Shown: positions 44,177 to 52,855, numbered from the stretch's first letter. The stretch: DNA of 64,000 bases from Nostoc sp. UHCC 0926 (GCF_028623165.1 NZ_CP117768.1:1488001-1552000); one strand, 5' to 3'. Notes: generated by a model not told the origin, from the sequence alone. Numbers and translations are program-made.

Positions 44177-44665
44177 ATGACATCTACCCAAACAGGCGAT
44201 CCAACTATTCGTGAGCATGTTCAAGCTTGGCAACAGTTGGGTGTGGATCAACAACTGGCTTTGTTTTGGTTTATTTACAAAGAAATGGGTAAGTCAATTA
44301 CGCCAGCTGCGCCTGGTGCCAGCACTGTTTCCCCAGAAATTGCCGAAGGTTTGTTTAATCAAGTTAAGGAATTATCTCACGAACAACAATTACAAGTTCA
44401 GCGTGACTTAATTAATAAGGTGGATACCGAAATTTCTCGTGAATATGGCTCTTTGGGTGATACCACCAAGCTACTGTTTTGGTATCGATTATCTCAAGGT
44501 ATGGATGATGGTACTATCATTCCTGTACCTTCTGATTATGAACTTCCCTCAGAATCTAAACCGTTGTTTGGCAAAATTCAATTATTAGAGTTTGAGCAAC
44601 AGATTACTCTTTTCCGTGATTATGTTTCGCCACTGGGTGCCGAAGCAGCAGGGGTTGGAATTTAG
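44177..44665 (+). CDS. Helical carotenoid protein (OCP N-terminal-domain homologue)
   Basis: About 162 residues from ATG 44177 (MTSTQTGDP), preceded by GGAGTTAATA. The sequence follows the all-helical N-terminal domain of orange carotenoid protein: VQAWQQLGVDQQLALFWFIYKEMGKSITPAAPGA, DLINKVDTEISREYGSLGDTTKLLFWYRLSQGMDDG and TIIPVPSDYEL. No C-terminal NTF2 domain follows, so it is an HCP paralogue. HCPs bind a keto-carotenoid and quench phycobilisome excitation or singlet oxygen depending on the clade. The clade cannot be fixed here. Its own promoter is likely in the 370-bp upstream gap. Confidence 0.93.
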   Translation: MTSTQTGDPTIREHVQAWQQLGVDQQLALFWFIYKEMGKSITPAAPGASTVSPEIAEGLFNQVKELSHEQQLQVQRDLINKVDTEISREYGSLGDTTKLLFWYRLSQGMDDGTIIPVPSDYELPSESKPLFGKIQLLEFEQQITLFRDYVSPLGAEAAGVGI

Positions 44666-44875
44666 AACTTTGAAACGGAAAGTTTGAACTTTTTACGCTG
44701 CTTTAGGCTACATATAGCTTAAAAATATAGGAGTCAGAATGTCTTTTTTCTGGCTCTCCGAAGTTTCGAGCCGATAGCGAAGCGCAACGCACCATTCATC
44801 TTTAAAACAATTTGCATCTGTGGGTGATGATGTGTGATAATATCCGCTCTCTGCCTTGAACAAAAGTTCAAGTCT

Positions 44876-44906
44876 GTGCCTCTTTGAGCCTGAGAGGCAC
44901 TGTTTT
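44876..44906 (+). terminator. Rho-independent-like terminator
   Basis: GTGCCTCT (44876-44883) pairs with AGAGGCAC (44893-44900) and is followed by GTTTTT-type residues (TGTTTTTGC). It lies 211 bp after the HCP stop. Confidence 0.5.
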
Positions 44907-45014
44907 TGCGTAGTAAAACCAGGGAGAGGTTTTTTATTAGGCTAATTAGGGGACAGTATATGACCCGTTGAACTCACCTTACAGCAGAATTCAAGTATTT
45001 GAACCACATCTGTC

Positions 45015-45042
45015 GTAGGGGCGCAAGGCCTTGCGCCCCTAC
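45015..45042. repeat. 28-bp perfect palindrome, copy 1
   Basis: Half-site GTAGGGGCGCAAGG followed by its exact complement. Identical copies lie at 52995-53022 and 54243-54270. Confidence 0.9.
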
Positions 45043-45249
45043 CGCGTGGTCTATTTACCTGAAAATAGCTGTAAATTAAGATTCGTCGATGAGTCTTTGA
45101 TACTCGCCGACGAGTCTTTTTTACTCGTGAATGAGACATCACCTCAAGCTTCGTGCCTATACAACCCATTTGGGATTATTTTCTAGACAATAAGGGTTGC
45201 CAGAAGGCTGTTTTAAACAACCTAGTACCGCAAGGCGGAAGTCAAACAA

Positions 45250-45418
45250 TTTTGGATTTTGGATTTTGGATTTTGGATTAACCCCGTGCCTCTTGGGTAC
45301 TTGGCTCTGAAGATTTTAGATTGACGATTTTGAATTTATTCCGCCCACCAGGGGCGGGGCATGAACCGAAGTAATTCTTGGTTTTTTAATCTAAAATCTA
45401 AAATCTAAAATCTAAAAT
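45250..45418. repeat. Short tandem heptamer repeats
   Basis: TTTTGGA x4 at 45250-45277 and ATCTAAA-type units at about 45389-45418 are of the STRR class known from heterocystous cyanobacteria. The two blocks are partly complementary. Confidence 0.7.
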
Positions 45419-45544
45419 TCGTAGTCAAAAGTCAAAAGTATTATGGAATAAGCTCTTTAGGGATTTTAAATGATTCCTCTATTTACGCCGTGGTGTACTA
45501 GTAACCAGGGAAATCAAAGAGCAATTGCTGCAAAAGTATGAAAT

Positions 45545-47482
45545 CTAGCTTTGCACAAGACTTGTAGACGAAAAAATAGATCCCAATTGATAACGACCTA
45601 AAGCGATTAAAGGAAAGTATTGTTGATACATATGATACTTGAGATAAAAATGGCAGGGGAAGCCAGTACCTGTAAAGTCCGCCTCAAACCAAGTACCATC
45701 GGGCCGTTGAGTTGCCACTAGGTAGCCAATTCCCCGCTCGATGGCCTCAAGAGCTAATTTACCAGTTGCTTCACCTGCTGCCAAAAGACCAATTAAAGCC
45801 CAAGCAGTTTGAGATGCAGTACTATTTCCTTTTCCTTTGAGACTGGGATCATCATAGCTACGGCAAGTCTCACCCCAACCACCATCTAGGTTTTGACATC
45901 CAACTAACCAAGCTGCTCCCCGTTCTATACTGAGTTTATGCCTTTGAGGGTCAATCAAGGCCAAGGCTGATAAAACGCCACTGGTACCGTAGATATAATT
46001 TACACCCCAGCGACCGAACCAACAGCCTTCGGTTTCTTGTTCGCGCAGAAGATAACTAAGCGATCGCTCCAAATTATCACTATTAATTGACAAATCACAA
46101 GCACCGAGCATTTCTAGTACCCTAGCCGTAACATCTGCGGTGTTTGGATCGATCATGGCTTTCAAATCGCCATAAGGGATGGAGTTGAGCCAATCTTGGT
46201 CATTATCCAAATCAAAAGCAGCCCACCCGCCTGGTTTACATTGCATAGATGCAATCCAGTTTAAGGCACGAGCGATCGCAGCCTGCTTGATTTTTTCATT
46301 AGGGAGTTTTGCTACATGTAGTGCCATCACCACTACAGCCGAGTCGTCTACATCAGGATAAAAGCGATTGTCAAATTCAAAAGCCCAAGCCCCTGGTTTT
46401 CCCTGGCGATTTTTGACAGCCCAATCTCCGTAATCCAAAATTTGTTTTTGCAATAACCATTCTCCAGCCTTTACCACAGCCGGATGATCTGGTGCAAAGC
46501 CGGATTCTACTAAGGCACGTATCGCCCAAGCTGTATCCCAGACGGGTGAAATACAAGGCTGTACCCGGTAGCTATTCTCTGTTTCAATCGCAAAGTTATC
46601 AATTGCTTGCAAACCTCGTTCCACAATCGGGTCGTTTGGGTGATAATCCAGACACCGCAAAGCTAGCATTGAATTCAACATCGCCGGAATAATGCCGCCC
46701 CAGTCGCCTGTAGCTTCTTGGCGCTCTAAAATCCACTTTTCGGCGGCTTTGATGCCTTCTTGACGAAAGGGTACTAAATTCAGGCTTTCTGCCAACTTGA
46801 ACCCCCGATCAAGGGTGAGGAATAAATCTGTCCAATCGCCACTTTGGGGTAATTCCCACCGGACTTGATCAACGCCTTCAGCGTATAGCTGATCTAAATT
46901 GATAGTTGGGTTGGTAATAAAAACAGGTTTGCGATCGCATACAATCAGCAACGGCACAGTACTAGAACGTGCCCAGCTAGACATCTCGTAGATATTGACA
47001 GGGAAAGCTTTTGGCAATAGCATCACCCAAGCTGGTAGCGAGGGAATACCGCGCCAGTTGTAGCAGCCAATCAAAGCTAGGTGTAACTTGGTAAAAATCC
47101 GAGTTTTGCTGATCCCACCCCGTTGCAGAATAAAAGCTTGCGCCCGAATCATCGCCGGATCGGTTGCTGGTACACCTAGCAGTCTTAGTGCCATGTAGGC
47201 TTCAACCGAGGTGCTAAGTTCTCCACCATCACCGTAGTAAAGTTCCCAGCCGCCATGCTGCCGTTGCTCTTGACGCAAATATGCTTCAACTTTGTGTAAA
47301 GGTCTGGTTTGGTCTGTTCCCCAAATTTTATGCAGGAGGACGACTTCAGCAGTGATGGTGACATTGGATTCTAACTCTGCCCACCAGTAACCTGCCGGAT
47401 TTTGAATCGAAAGCAGATATTCTTGGCTGGCTGCGATCGCATCTGCGACTTGATTGACTTTTTCCCTGTCTTGTGTTTGCAT
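45545..47482 (-). CDS. shc: Squalene-hopene cyclase
   Basis: About 645 residues from ATG 47482 (TTG one codon earlier). It converts squalene to hopene in the membrane, the first step of hopanoid synthesis. The catalytic DxDD acid is DVDD at about residues 377-380 (FYPDVDDSAVVVMAL). Multiple QW repeats are present (e.g. QNPAGYWWAEL, QRPDGTWFE, QNLDGGWGE). The ending HFYLKYHMYQQYFPLIALGRY is typical. Length is full. It diverges from the hopanoid-associated glycosyltransferase gene hpnB across 123 bp, so both may share a control region. Confidence 0.97.
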   Translation of the reverse strand: MQTQDREKVNQVADAIAASQEYLLSIQNPAGYWWAELESNVTITAEVVLLHKIWGTDQTRPLHKVEAYLRQEQRQHGGWELYYGDGGELSTSVEAYMALRLLGVPATDPAMIRAQAFILQRGGISKTRIFTKLHLALIGCYNWRGIPSLPAWVMLLPKAFPVNIYEMSSWARSSTVPLLIVCDRKPVFITNPTINLDQLYAEGVDQVRWELPQSGDWTDLFLTLDRGFKLAESLNLVPFRQEGIKAAEKWILERQEATGDWGGIIPAMLNSMLALRCLDYHPNDPIVERGLQAIDNFAIETENSYRVQPCISPVWDTAWAIRALVESGFAPDHPAVVKAGEWLLQKQILDYGDWAVKNRQGKPGAWAFEFDNRFYPDVDDSAVVVMALHVAKLPNEKIKQAAIARALNWIASMQCKPGGWAAFDLDNDQDWLNSIPYGDLKAMIDPNTADVTARVLEMLGACDLSINSDNLERSLSYLLREQETEGCWFGRWGVNYIYGTSGVLSALALIDPQRHKLSIERGAAWLVGCQNLDGGWGETCRSYDDPSLKGKGNSTASQTAWALIGLLAAGEATGKLALEAIERGIGYLVATQRPDGTWFEADFTGTGFPCHFYLKYHMYQQYFPLIALGRYQLGSIFSSTSLVQS

Positions 47483-47605
47483 CAAATACTATTTAACCTC
47501 AACACCCAACACTAGTTATGAACACCGTATTACAGCGAAAATTTGTTTTTCCTGTATCAATAGACATAGTATTGTGTCTGAGTCACTGAAAATTTGCAAT
47601 AGGTC

Positions 47606-48853
47606 ATGGATGTAATTGTATTAGGATTGATGCTCTTATCCTTGACAATTTGGTTAGGATTACTGGGTTTTTGGGGACAGTTTTGGCGGACAGACCAGCA
47701 ATTAGAGGTTACAGAAACTCAGCTAGAATCGTTACCTGTGGTTTGTGCTGTCGTTCCAGCGCGTAATGAAGCCCAATTGCTACCAACTAGCTTGCGATCG
47801 CTTCTACTTCAAGATTATCCTGGTTCTTTCAACGTGTTTTTGGTAGACGATCGCAGCACAGACCGGACAGCAAATTTTGCCGAAGGGGTTGCACACGCTG
47901 TAGGTAAACCCCAGCAATTGCATATTATCTCAGGTGAATTACTGCCTCCTGGTTGGTCGGGCAAACTTTGGGCTGTTGAGCAAGGCATAAAGAGCGCTAG
48001 TAAATTTGCACCCGATTATTTTTTGCTGACTGACGCAGATATCGAACACGATCCTGGTAATCTCCGCCGACTCGTTGCTAAAGCTGTGCAGGAAGATTTA
48101 GACCTGGTTTCGGTAATGGTGCGACTCAGGTGTGAAAGCTTTTGGGAAAAACTTTTGATTCCAGCTTTCGTCTTTTTCTTTCAAAAACTCTATCCTTTTC
48201 GCTGGGTAAATAATCCCAACAATTCCACAGCCGCCGCTGCTGGGGGATCTATTCTGATCGCCCGTGAAGCTTTGGAGCGAATCGGGGGTATTCAAGTCAT
48301 TCGCCAAGCTTTAATTGACGATTGCGTCCTTGCTAAAGCTGTTAAGAAGAGTGGGGGAGTGGGGAGCAGGGGAGCAGGGGAGCAGGGAGACAAGGGGGAT
48401 AACCATGCCCCATGCCCAATCCCTAGTCAAGGTCGTATCTGGCTAGGATTGAGTAGCTTGACTCGTAGTTTGCGCCCTTATGACTCGCTGGCGACGATTT
48501 GGGATATGGTTGCTCGTACTGCCTATACCCAACTGAATTATTCGCCATTACTACTATTGGGAACTTTGGTGGGAATGCCTCTGATTTATTTAGCTCCACC
48601 TGTATGTGTGATTTTGGGTGCAGTTTGGAGCAATTGGGCGATCGCACTTACAGGTTTATTCGGATGGCTGTTAATGACTTTCGCTTACTACCCGACGATC
48701 CGCTTTTATAAATGTTCTCCCTGGTTCGCATTCAGCTTACCTGCGATCGCTTTTCTCTATACCCTAATGACTCTAGACTCAGCACTCCGTCACTGGCAAG
48801 GGCGCGGCGGCGCTTGGAAAGGAAGAGTGTATCCCAACCCAGATAATTTATAG
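47606..48853 (+). CDS. hpnB: Hopanoid-associated glycosyltransferase HpnB, with in-frame repeat insertion
   Basis: The 415-residue family 2-type glycosyltransferase has an N-terminal membrane helix, VVCAVVPARNEAQLLPTSLRSLLLQDYPG, FNVFLVDDRSTDRTA and YFLLTDADIEHDPGNL (DxD), and C-terminal membrane helices. Length and order fit HpnB. Residues about 249-273 (KKSGGVGSRGAGEQGDKGDN and following HAPCPIPSQG) are translated from a G-rich dispersed element like that at 18301-18460, inserted between AKAVKK and GRIWLGL without breaking the frame. Its divergence from shc supports a hopanoid role. Confidence 0.92.
   Translation: MDVIVLGLMLLSLTIWLGLLGFWGQFWRTDQQLEVTETQLESLPVVCAVVPARNEAQLLPTSLRSLLLQDYPGSFNVFLVDDRSTDRTANFAEGVAHAVGKPQQLHIISGELLPPGWSGKLWAVEQGIKSASKFAPDYFLLTDADIEHDPGNLRRLVAKAVQEDLDLVSVMVRLRCESFWEKLLIPAFVFFFQKLYPFRWVNNPNNSTAAAAGGSILIAREALERIGGIQVIRQALIDDCVLAKAVKKSGGVGSRGAGEQGDKGDNHAPCPIPSQGRIWLGLSSLTRSLRPYDSLATIWDMVARTAYTQLNYSPLLLLGTLVGMPLIYLAPPVCVILGAVWSNWAIALTGLFGWLLMTFAYYPTIRFYKCSPWFAFSLPAIAFLYTLMTLDSALRHWQGRGGAWKGRVYPNPDNL
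48349..48425. repeat. G-rich dispersed element inside hpnB
   Basis: GTGGGGAGCAGGGGAGCAGG followed further on by GCCCCATGCCCAATCCC, the same arrangement as at 18301-18460. It is read through in frame. Confidence 0.8.
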
Positions 48854-48932
48854 TTGGAATCAAATTAAATTTCAAAATCGGTAGTGCTAATCTAAAATTA
48901 AAGTAAGTCTAAAGTGGTTGATTAAAAGAGTT

Positions 48933-49169
48933 ATGACAACCGCAACACCAACAATTAATCCTGTTACTATCCCCAAAAAGCTGCCTTTTCTGGAGTCAAT
49001 TTGTTGGCAGACCGCCGATGTATATCGGTTCACTTCAGAAGAAATGCTGAGTCGCTACGAGCGTGGTTGGCAATATCACAACCTATTTAATAATCTTGAG
49101 GGTGAAGAACTCAATTTCCTTAAAGAACTCGCCAGACACTATAAATCCTGGCTGCAAGTTTGTTTATGA
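48933..49169 (+). CDS. Small partner protein of the AbiEii-like nucleotidyltransferase
   Basis: 78 residues from ATG 48933; a TTG at 48918 is weaker. Unrecognised. It is rich in aromatic and charged residues, with ESICWQTADVYRFTSEEMLSR, YERGWQYHNLF and EGEELNFLKELARHYKSWL. No DNA-binding motif is clear. The stop overlaps the start of the nucleotidyltransferase gene by 4 bp (ATGA). Position suggests an antitoxin or substrate-recruiting partner, but it is much shorter than the classical AbiEi winged-helix antitoxin. Confidence 0.7.
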   Translation: MTTATPTINPVTIPKKLPFLESICWQTADVYRFTSEEMLSRYERGWQYHNLFNNLEGEELNFLKELARHYKSWLQVCL

Positions 49170-49945
49170 CCTTTAGGTTAGAACAGCATAATCAAATTCT
49201 CACAGTTCTTGAATCCTTAGATTCGGACATACTTAGAAAGGGTTCTGCTTACTTCGGTGGCGGAACCCTTCTTGCATTTGAGTTTGAAGAATATCGCTGG
49301 AGTAAGGACGTTGATTTTATCGCTTCTGTTGGTACAGAAGGGTACAAACACCTGCGTACAGTGGTATTTGATGGTGGGCATGAAGCATTATTTAGTGATT
49401 TAAGTAAAATCAAAATTGGACGTAGCACAACTGACCAATATGGAATTCGGATGATCGTTTTTGTGGATGATATGCCGATTAAAACGGAAATTATTGCCGA
49501 ACCTCGTTTTCAACTAGACCCACCAAGATATCTAAAGTGGTCACCCGTTCCCTGTTTAAGCTTCAATGACTGTTTTACCTCTAAATTGCTGGCGAATTCT
49601 GACCGTTACGCAGATGACAGCGTTGAGGCAAGAGATTTAATCGATCTAGCAATTCTCCGGCTACAATCTCCAATCCCTCAAGTATCAATTGAGAAGGCTG
49701 AAAAAGCATATCAGGTTATCCGCCCTTTAAAAAGAGCGGTGGAACGCTTTCAGGGAAGACCAGATTACAGGGAGAAATGCTTTCTCGGTCTGCAAGTTGA
49801 TCAAGCACAGATACCCAAAATTATCGACGGGATTGATTTACTCTCTATGGATTTAGGTTTATCTCACACTCCAAGGGCTTTTCGAGAACAACATGATATC
49901 TTTGCTGATTTAGAAACACAAATTAAAAAACGAGAAGATTCTTAA
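49166..49945 (+). CDS. AbiEii/MenT-type nucleotidyltransferase (candidate toxin)
   Basis: 259 residues from ATG 49166, chosen because it overlaps the upstream stop as ATGA. The nucleotidyltransferase core has AYFGGGTLLAFEFEEYRWSKDVDF, i.e. GGT...S-x-D-x-D with both metal-binding aspartates. CLSFNDCFTSKLLANSDRY and EARDLIDLAIL are typical of the DUF1814/AbiEii fold. Relatives act as toxins that add nucleotides to tRNA or other RNAs, or have housekeeping roles. The ArsR gene converges 24 bp downstream. Confidence 0.87.
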   Translation: MTFRLEQHNQILTVLESLDSDILRKGSAYFGGGTLLAFEFEEYRWSKDVDFIASVGTEGYKHLRTVVFDGGHEALFSDLSKIKIGRSTTDQYGIRMIVFVDDMPIKTEIIAEPRFQLDPPRYLKWSPVPCLSFNDCFTSKLLANSDRYADDSVEARDLIDLAILRLQSPIPQVSIEKAEKAYQVIRPLKRAVERFQGRPDYREKCFLGLQVDQAQIPKIIDGIDLLSMDLGLSHTPRAFREQHDIFADLETQIKKREDS

Positions 49946-49969
49946 ACACCTCGCGATCGCCCCATACCC

Positions 49970-50320
49970 CTAAATCCTTGAGGCTGTTTGTTTACTACTG
50001 GCGGGTTCAACAGGCAATGGTTGAGCCGCTTTCAACACCGCATCCAGCAACCCTGGAAACAGCATCTCTAAATCTTCACGCCGCAGGATGTTAATGTGCT
50101 GTGTCCCTTCTTTACGTGTAAAGACTATCCCCGACTCCCGCAAAATCTTGAAGTGGTTGGACATAGTAGACTTAGCGATCGCAAAATCAAACTTGGCACA
50201 GCATTGTTCCCCCTCAGTCGCCAGCAGCCGCACAATCTCTAGCCGCACTGGATCGCCCAATGCATATAACACTCCCGGTAAAGAAATATTTTTTTTATCT
50301 GGATGATAAAGAAATCTCAT
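49970..50320 (-). CDS. ArsR-family transcriptional repressor
   Basis: The 116-residue winged-helix regulator has LYALGDPVRLEIVRLLATEG and the recognition helix AKSTMSNHFKILRESGIV, followed by the wing REGTQHINILRREDLE. Two adjacent cysteines, C40-C41 (GEQCCAKFD), precede the recognition helices. From known thiol- or metal-sensing ArsR proteins they could sense oxidants, electrophiles or metals. It diverges from trxA around a perfect 35-bp dyad, so autoregulation together with control of the redox genes is likely. Confidence 0.92.
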   Translation of the reverse strand: MRFLYHPDKKNISLPGVLYALGDPVRLEIVRLLATEGEQCCAKFDFAIAKSTMSNHFKILRESGIVFTRKEGTQHINILRREDLEMLFPGLLDAVLKAAQPLPVEPASSKQTASRI

Positions 50321-50348
50321 AGTTGCATTATCTCATTAGGTGGCATAT

Positions 50349-50383
50349 ATTTCTATAATTCGATATTATCGAATTATAGAAAT
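50349..50383. promoter_or_regulatory. Perfect 35-bp dyad, probable ArsR operator
   Basis: Arm ATTTCTATAATTCGATA (50349-50365), one central T, then the exact complement (50367-50383). It sits 17 bp before the trxA start and 28 bp before the ArsR start, covering the likely promoters. The size and symmetry fit a dimeric winged-helix repressor, possibly two overlapping sites. Confidence 0.8.
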
Positions 50384-50400
50384 AATTAGGAAGGCAATTT

Positions 50401-50724
50401 ATGTCATCCATTACCAATGTCACAGAAGCCACATTCAAGCAAGAAGTCTTGGAAAGTGAAATTCCGGTCTTAGTGGACTTTTGGGCACCGTGGTGCGGTC
50501 CTTGCCGGATGGTGGGTCCAGTCGTCGATCAAGTTGCTGCTGAATATGAAGGACAGGTGAAATTTGTGAAGCTGAACACAGATCAAAATCCTACTGTCGC
50601 CAGCCACTATGGAATTCGCAGCATTCCGACGCTGATGGTTTTTAAAGGAGGTCGGCAGGTTGATACTGTCGTAGGGGCAGTTCCAAAAACCACCTTGAAT
50701 AAGACCTTAGCACAGCATCTTTAA
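50401..50724 (+). CDS. trxA: Thioredoxin
   Basis: The 107-residue thioredoxin has the active site [11 protein letters not shown] and the cis-Pro loop [13 protein letters not shown]. Full length, cytoplasmic disulfide reductase. It is immediately downstream of the ArsR-type dyad and is the first gene of the redox island. Cyanobacteria have several thioredoxins, so this would be a stress-inducible paralogue rather than the housekeeping one. Confidence 0.95.
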   Translation: MSSITNVTEATFKQEVLESEIPVLVDFWAPWCGPCRMVGPVVDQVAAEYEGQVKFVKLNTDQNPTVASHYGIRSIPTLMVFKGGRQVDTVVGAVPKTTLNKTLAQHL

Positions 50725-50728
50725 TTTA

Positions 50729-50822
50729 AGGGGAGTAGTAGGGAGTAGGGGGAACAGAGGGGAAGTTGCACTAAGCTTTCCCCGGGAGATTCTTGTGCCC
50801 AATCACCAATCACTCCCTACTC
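50729..50822. repeat. G/C-rich dispersed element (variant)
   Basis: GGGGAGTAGTAGGGAGTAGG with a later CTTGTGCCCAATCACCAATC and CTCCCTACTCCC arm. It is a weak relative of the elements at 18301-18460 and 48349-48425. The ends can pair and may end the trxA transcript. Confidence 0.5.
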
Positions 50823-50864
50823 CCAATTCCTGAATTGTGTTTCAACTAATGGGGAAAGAGCGAA

Positions 50865-51659
50865 ATGGACTTGAAATTGTATGGTAAATCCGCACTGGTG
50901 AGTGGCTCAACCGCAGGCATTGGTTTTGCGATCGCCCTTGGGTTAGCTCAAGAAGGTGCATCAGTAATTGTCAACGGTCGGTCTGAAGAACGAGTAGCCC
51001 AGGCGCTCGACAAGATTAAGCAAAGTACACCTGATGCGAAAGTTTCTGGTGTTGTTGCTGACGCAGGCACTGCATCAGGGGTAGAGCAACTCTTTCAAAA
51101 AGTCCCTCACGTTGATATCCTCATAAACAATGTGGGTATTTATGAGCCAAAAACGTTCTTTGATATTACTGATGAAGACTGGTTAAAGATACTTGAAGTT
51201 AACGTCCTCAGTGGAGTCCGTTTGAGTCGGCAATATCTGCAAAAGCAGCTAGAGCAAAACTGGGGGCGGATAATTTTTATCTCCAGCGAATCTGCTATTC
51301 AGATCCCAGTGGAAATGATTCACTACGGCACAACTAAGACGGCACAACTTGCCATTGCCAGAGGTCTAGCAGAAATCACTGTCGGGACTGGAGTCACGGT
51401 AAACTCCGTCCTACCAGGGCCAACCCGCTCAGAAGGGGTCGAGGAATTTCTCACCAAGCTGGCGCGAGAACGGGGTATTAGTCTAGCTGAAGTTGAGGCT
51501 GAGTTTTTTCAGAATGTGCGCCCAACTTCCCTAATTAAACGCTTTGCAACTAATGAAGAAGTAGCAGCGATCGTAGTTTACCTTTCTAGTCCTGTAGCTT
51601 CAGCAACTAATGGTGCAGCTTTGCGGGTAGATGGTGGCGTTATTCGGTCGATTGTTTAG
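50865..51659 (+). CDS. Short-chain dehydrogenase/reductase
   Basis: The 264-residue SDR has the cofactor loop SGSTAGIGFAIALGLAQEGA (TGxxxGIG type) and DILINNVGIYEPK (NNxG). The catalytic Ser is in IFISSESA and the Tyr-Lys pair in MIHYGTTKTAQLAIARGL (YxxxK). NAD(P)H-dependent reduction of a small carbonyl compound is expected. It lies 140 bp downstream of trxA on the same strand, within the ArsR-linked redox group. Confidence 0.94.
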   Translation: MDLKLYGKSALVSGSTAGIGFAIALGLAQEGASVIVNGRSEERVAQALDKIKQSTPDAKVSGVVADAGTASGVEQLFQKVPHVDILINNVGIYEPKTFFDITDEDWLKILEVNVLSGVRLSRQYLQKQLEQNWGRIIFISSESAIQIPVEMIHYGTTKTAQLAIARGLAEITVGTGVTVNSVLPGPTRSEGVEEFLTKLARERGISLAEVEAEFFQNVRPTSLIKRFATNEEVAAIVVYLSSPVASATNGAALRVDGGVIRSIV

Positions 51660-51663
51660 TTAA

Positions 51664-51716
51664 AAGGGCGGTTAGAAACCGCGTCTACACAAACAAAACC
51701 CACCTGCGTGGGTTAA
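51664..51716. terminator. Two short hairpins between SDR and OYE genes
   Basis: CGGTTAGAAACCG followed by AACCCACCTGCGTGGGTT with a downstream A/T run. These are common cyanobacterial intergenic repeats and could attenuate or end transcription. Confidence 0.45.
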
Positions 51717-51742
51717 AAAACTTTGAATTGGAGTAAAGCAAC

Positions 51743-52855
51743 ATGACTAGTGATATCAATTTATTCTCTCCTTACCAATTAGGAAATCTGGAACTACCTA
51801 ACCGGATAGTAATGGCTCCCTTAACCAGAAACAGGGCAGGTCAGGGAAACGTACCACACCAACTTAATGCTACCTACTACGTCCAACGTGCTTCCGCCGG
51901 ACTGATTATTGCTGAAGCAACACAGGTAACTCCTGAAGGACAGGGCTATCCCGCTACACCAGGAATTCATTCACCAGAACAGGTGGAGGGATGGAAGTTA
52001 GTAACCGATGCTGTGCATCAGCATAGAGGGAGAATTTTTCTGCAACTATGGCACGTAGGCAGGATTTCCCACCCAGACTTACAACCGAATGGAGCTTTAC
52101 CAGTGGCACCTTCTGCCATTGCTCCTAAAGGTGAAGCCGCAACTTATGAGGGGCCAAAACCCTTTGTTACTCCCCGTGCTTTAGAAACTTCGGAAATACC
52201 GCAGATAGTCGAACAGTACCGTCAAGGAGCAGCAAATGCTTTAGCGGCTGGGTTTGATGGGGTGGAAATTCACGCAGCTAATGGTTATTTAATAGATCAG
52301 TTTCTGCGCGATCGCACCAATCAACGTACAGATAAATATGGGGGTGACATTGAGAATCGGACTCGATTCCTGTTGGAGGTGACAGAGGCGGTAACTAGTG
52401 TGTGGGATTCTAACCGAGTCGGGGTACGTTTTTCTCCCAGTGGGACTTATAACGATATGCATGACTCCAATCCCCTAGAGACATTCGGTTATGCGGCTCA
52501 AGCGTTGAACCAGTTTAATTTGGCATATCTGCATATTTTTGAGGCAATAGAGGCAGATATTAGACATGGCGGGATAATTCTACCCACCAGTCATATACGC
52601 GATCGCTTTACAGGTACACTCATCGTCAATGGTGGTTATACCCGTGAAAAAGGCGATGCTGTACTGGCAAACAAAGCAGCAGATTTAGTTGCTTTTGGCA
52701 CATTATTTATATCAAATCCTGATTTACCCCGACGCTTCGCTTTGAATGCACCACTAAATGAAGCAAATCAAGCAAGCTTTTATGGTGGCGATGAAAAGGG
52801 ATATATAGACTATCCATTTTGGTCGGCTACTAATGAGCAGGCCGTCACTGCCTAA
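51743..52855 (+). CDS. Old Yellow Enzyme family alkene reductase (NemA-like)
   Basis: The 370-residue FMN protein has NLELPNRIVMAPLTRNRAG, LQLWHVGRISHPDLQPNG, the catalytic pair in GFDGVEIHAANGYLIDQFL (HxxN), the RTDKYGGDIENRTRFLLEV signature and a C-terminal LVAFGTLFISNPDLPRRF. It reduces the C=C bond of alpha,beta-unsaturated carbonyls, maleimides and nitro compounds with NADPH. Next to nitroreductase and quinone reductase genes it points to electrophile detoxification. Confidence 0.95.
   Translation: MTSDINLFSPYQLGNLELPNRIVMAPLTRNRAGQGNVPHQLNATYYVQRASAGLIIAEATQVTPEGQGYPATPGIHSPEQVEGWKLVTDAVHQHRGRIFLQLWHVGRISHPDLQPNGALPVAPSAIAPKGEAATYEGPKPFVTPRALETSEIPQIVEQYRQGAANALAAGFDGVEIHAANGYLIDQFLRDRTNQRTDKYGGDIENRTRFLLEVTEAVTSVWDSNRVGVRFSPSGTYNDMHDSNPLETFGYAAQALNQFNLAYLHIFEAIEADIRHGGIILPTSHIRDRFTGTLIVNGGYTREKGDAVLANKAADLVAFGTLFISNPDLPRRFALNAPLNEANQASFYGGDEKGYIDYPFWSATNEQAVTA

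Larger units (their letters stand above)
44907..45544. other. Repeat-rich gap upstream of the shc 3' end
   Basis: No gene seen. Contents: the 28-bp palindrome (45015-45042), imperfect GATGAGTCTTTGATACTCGC / GACGAGTCTTTTTTACTCG words (about 45090-45130), four TTTTGGA heptamers (45250-45277) and four ATCTAAA-type heptamers (about 45389-45418). Confidence 0.6.

Noticed and set aside
50349..50383. Dyad as a Rho-independent terminator
   Set aside because: It lies between two divergent starts, not after a gene, and is AT-rich without a following T-run. An operator is more likely.
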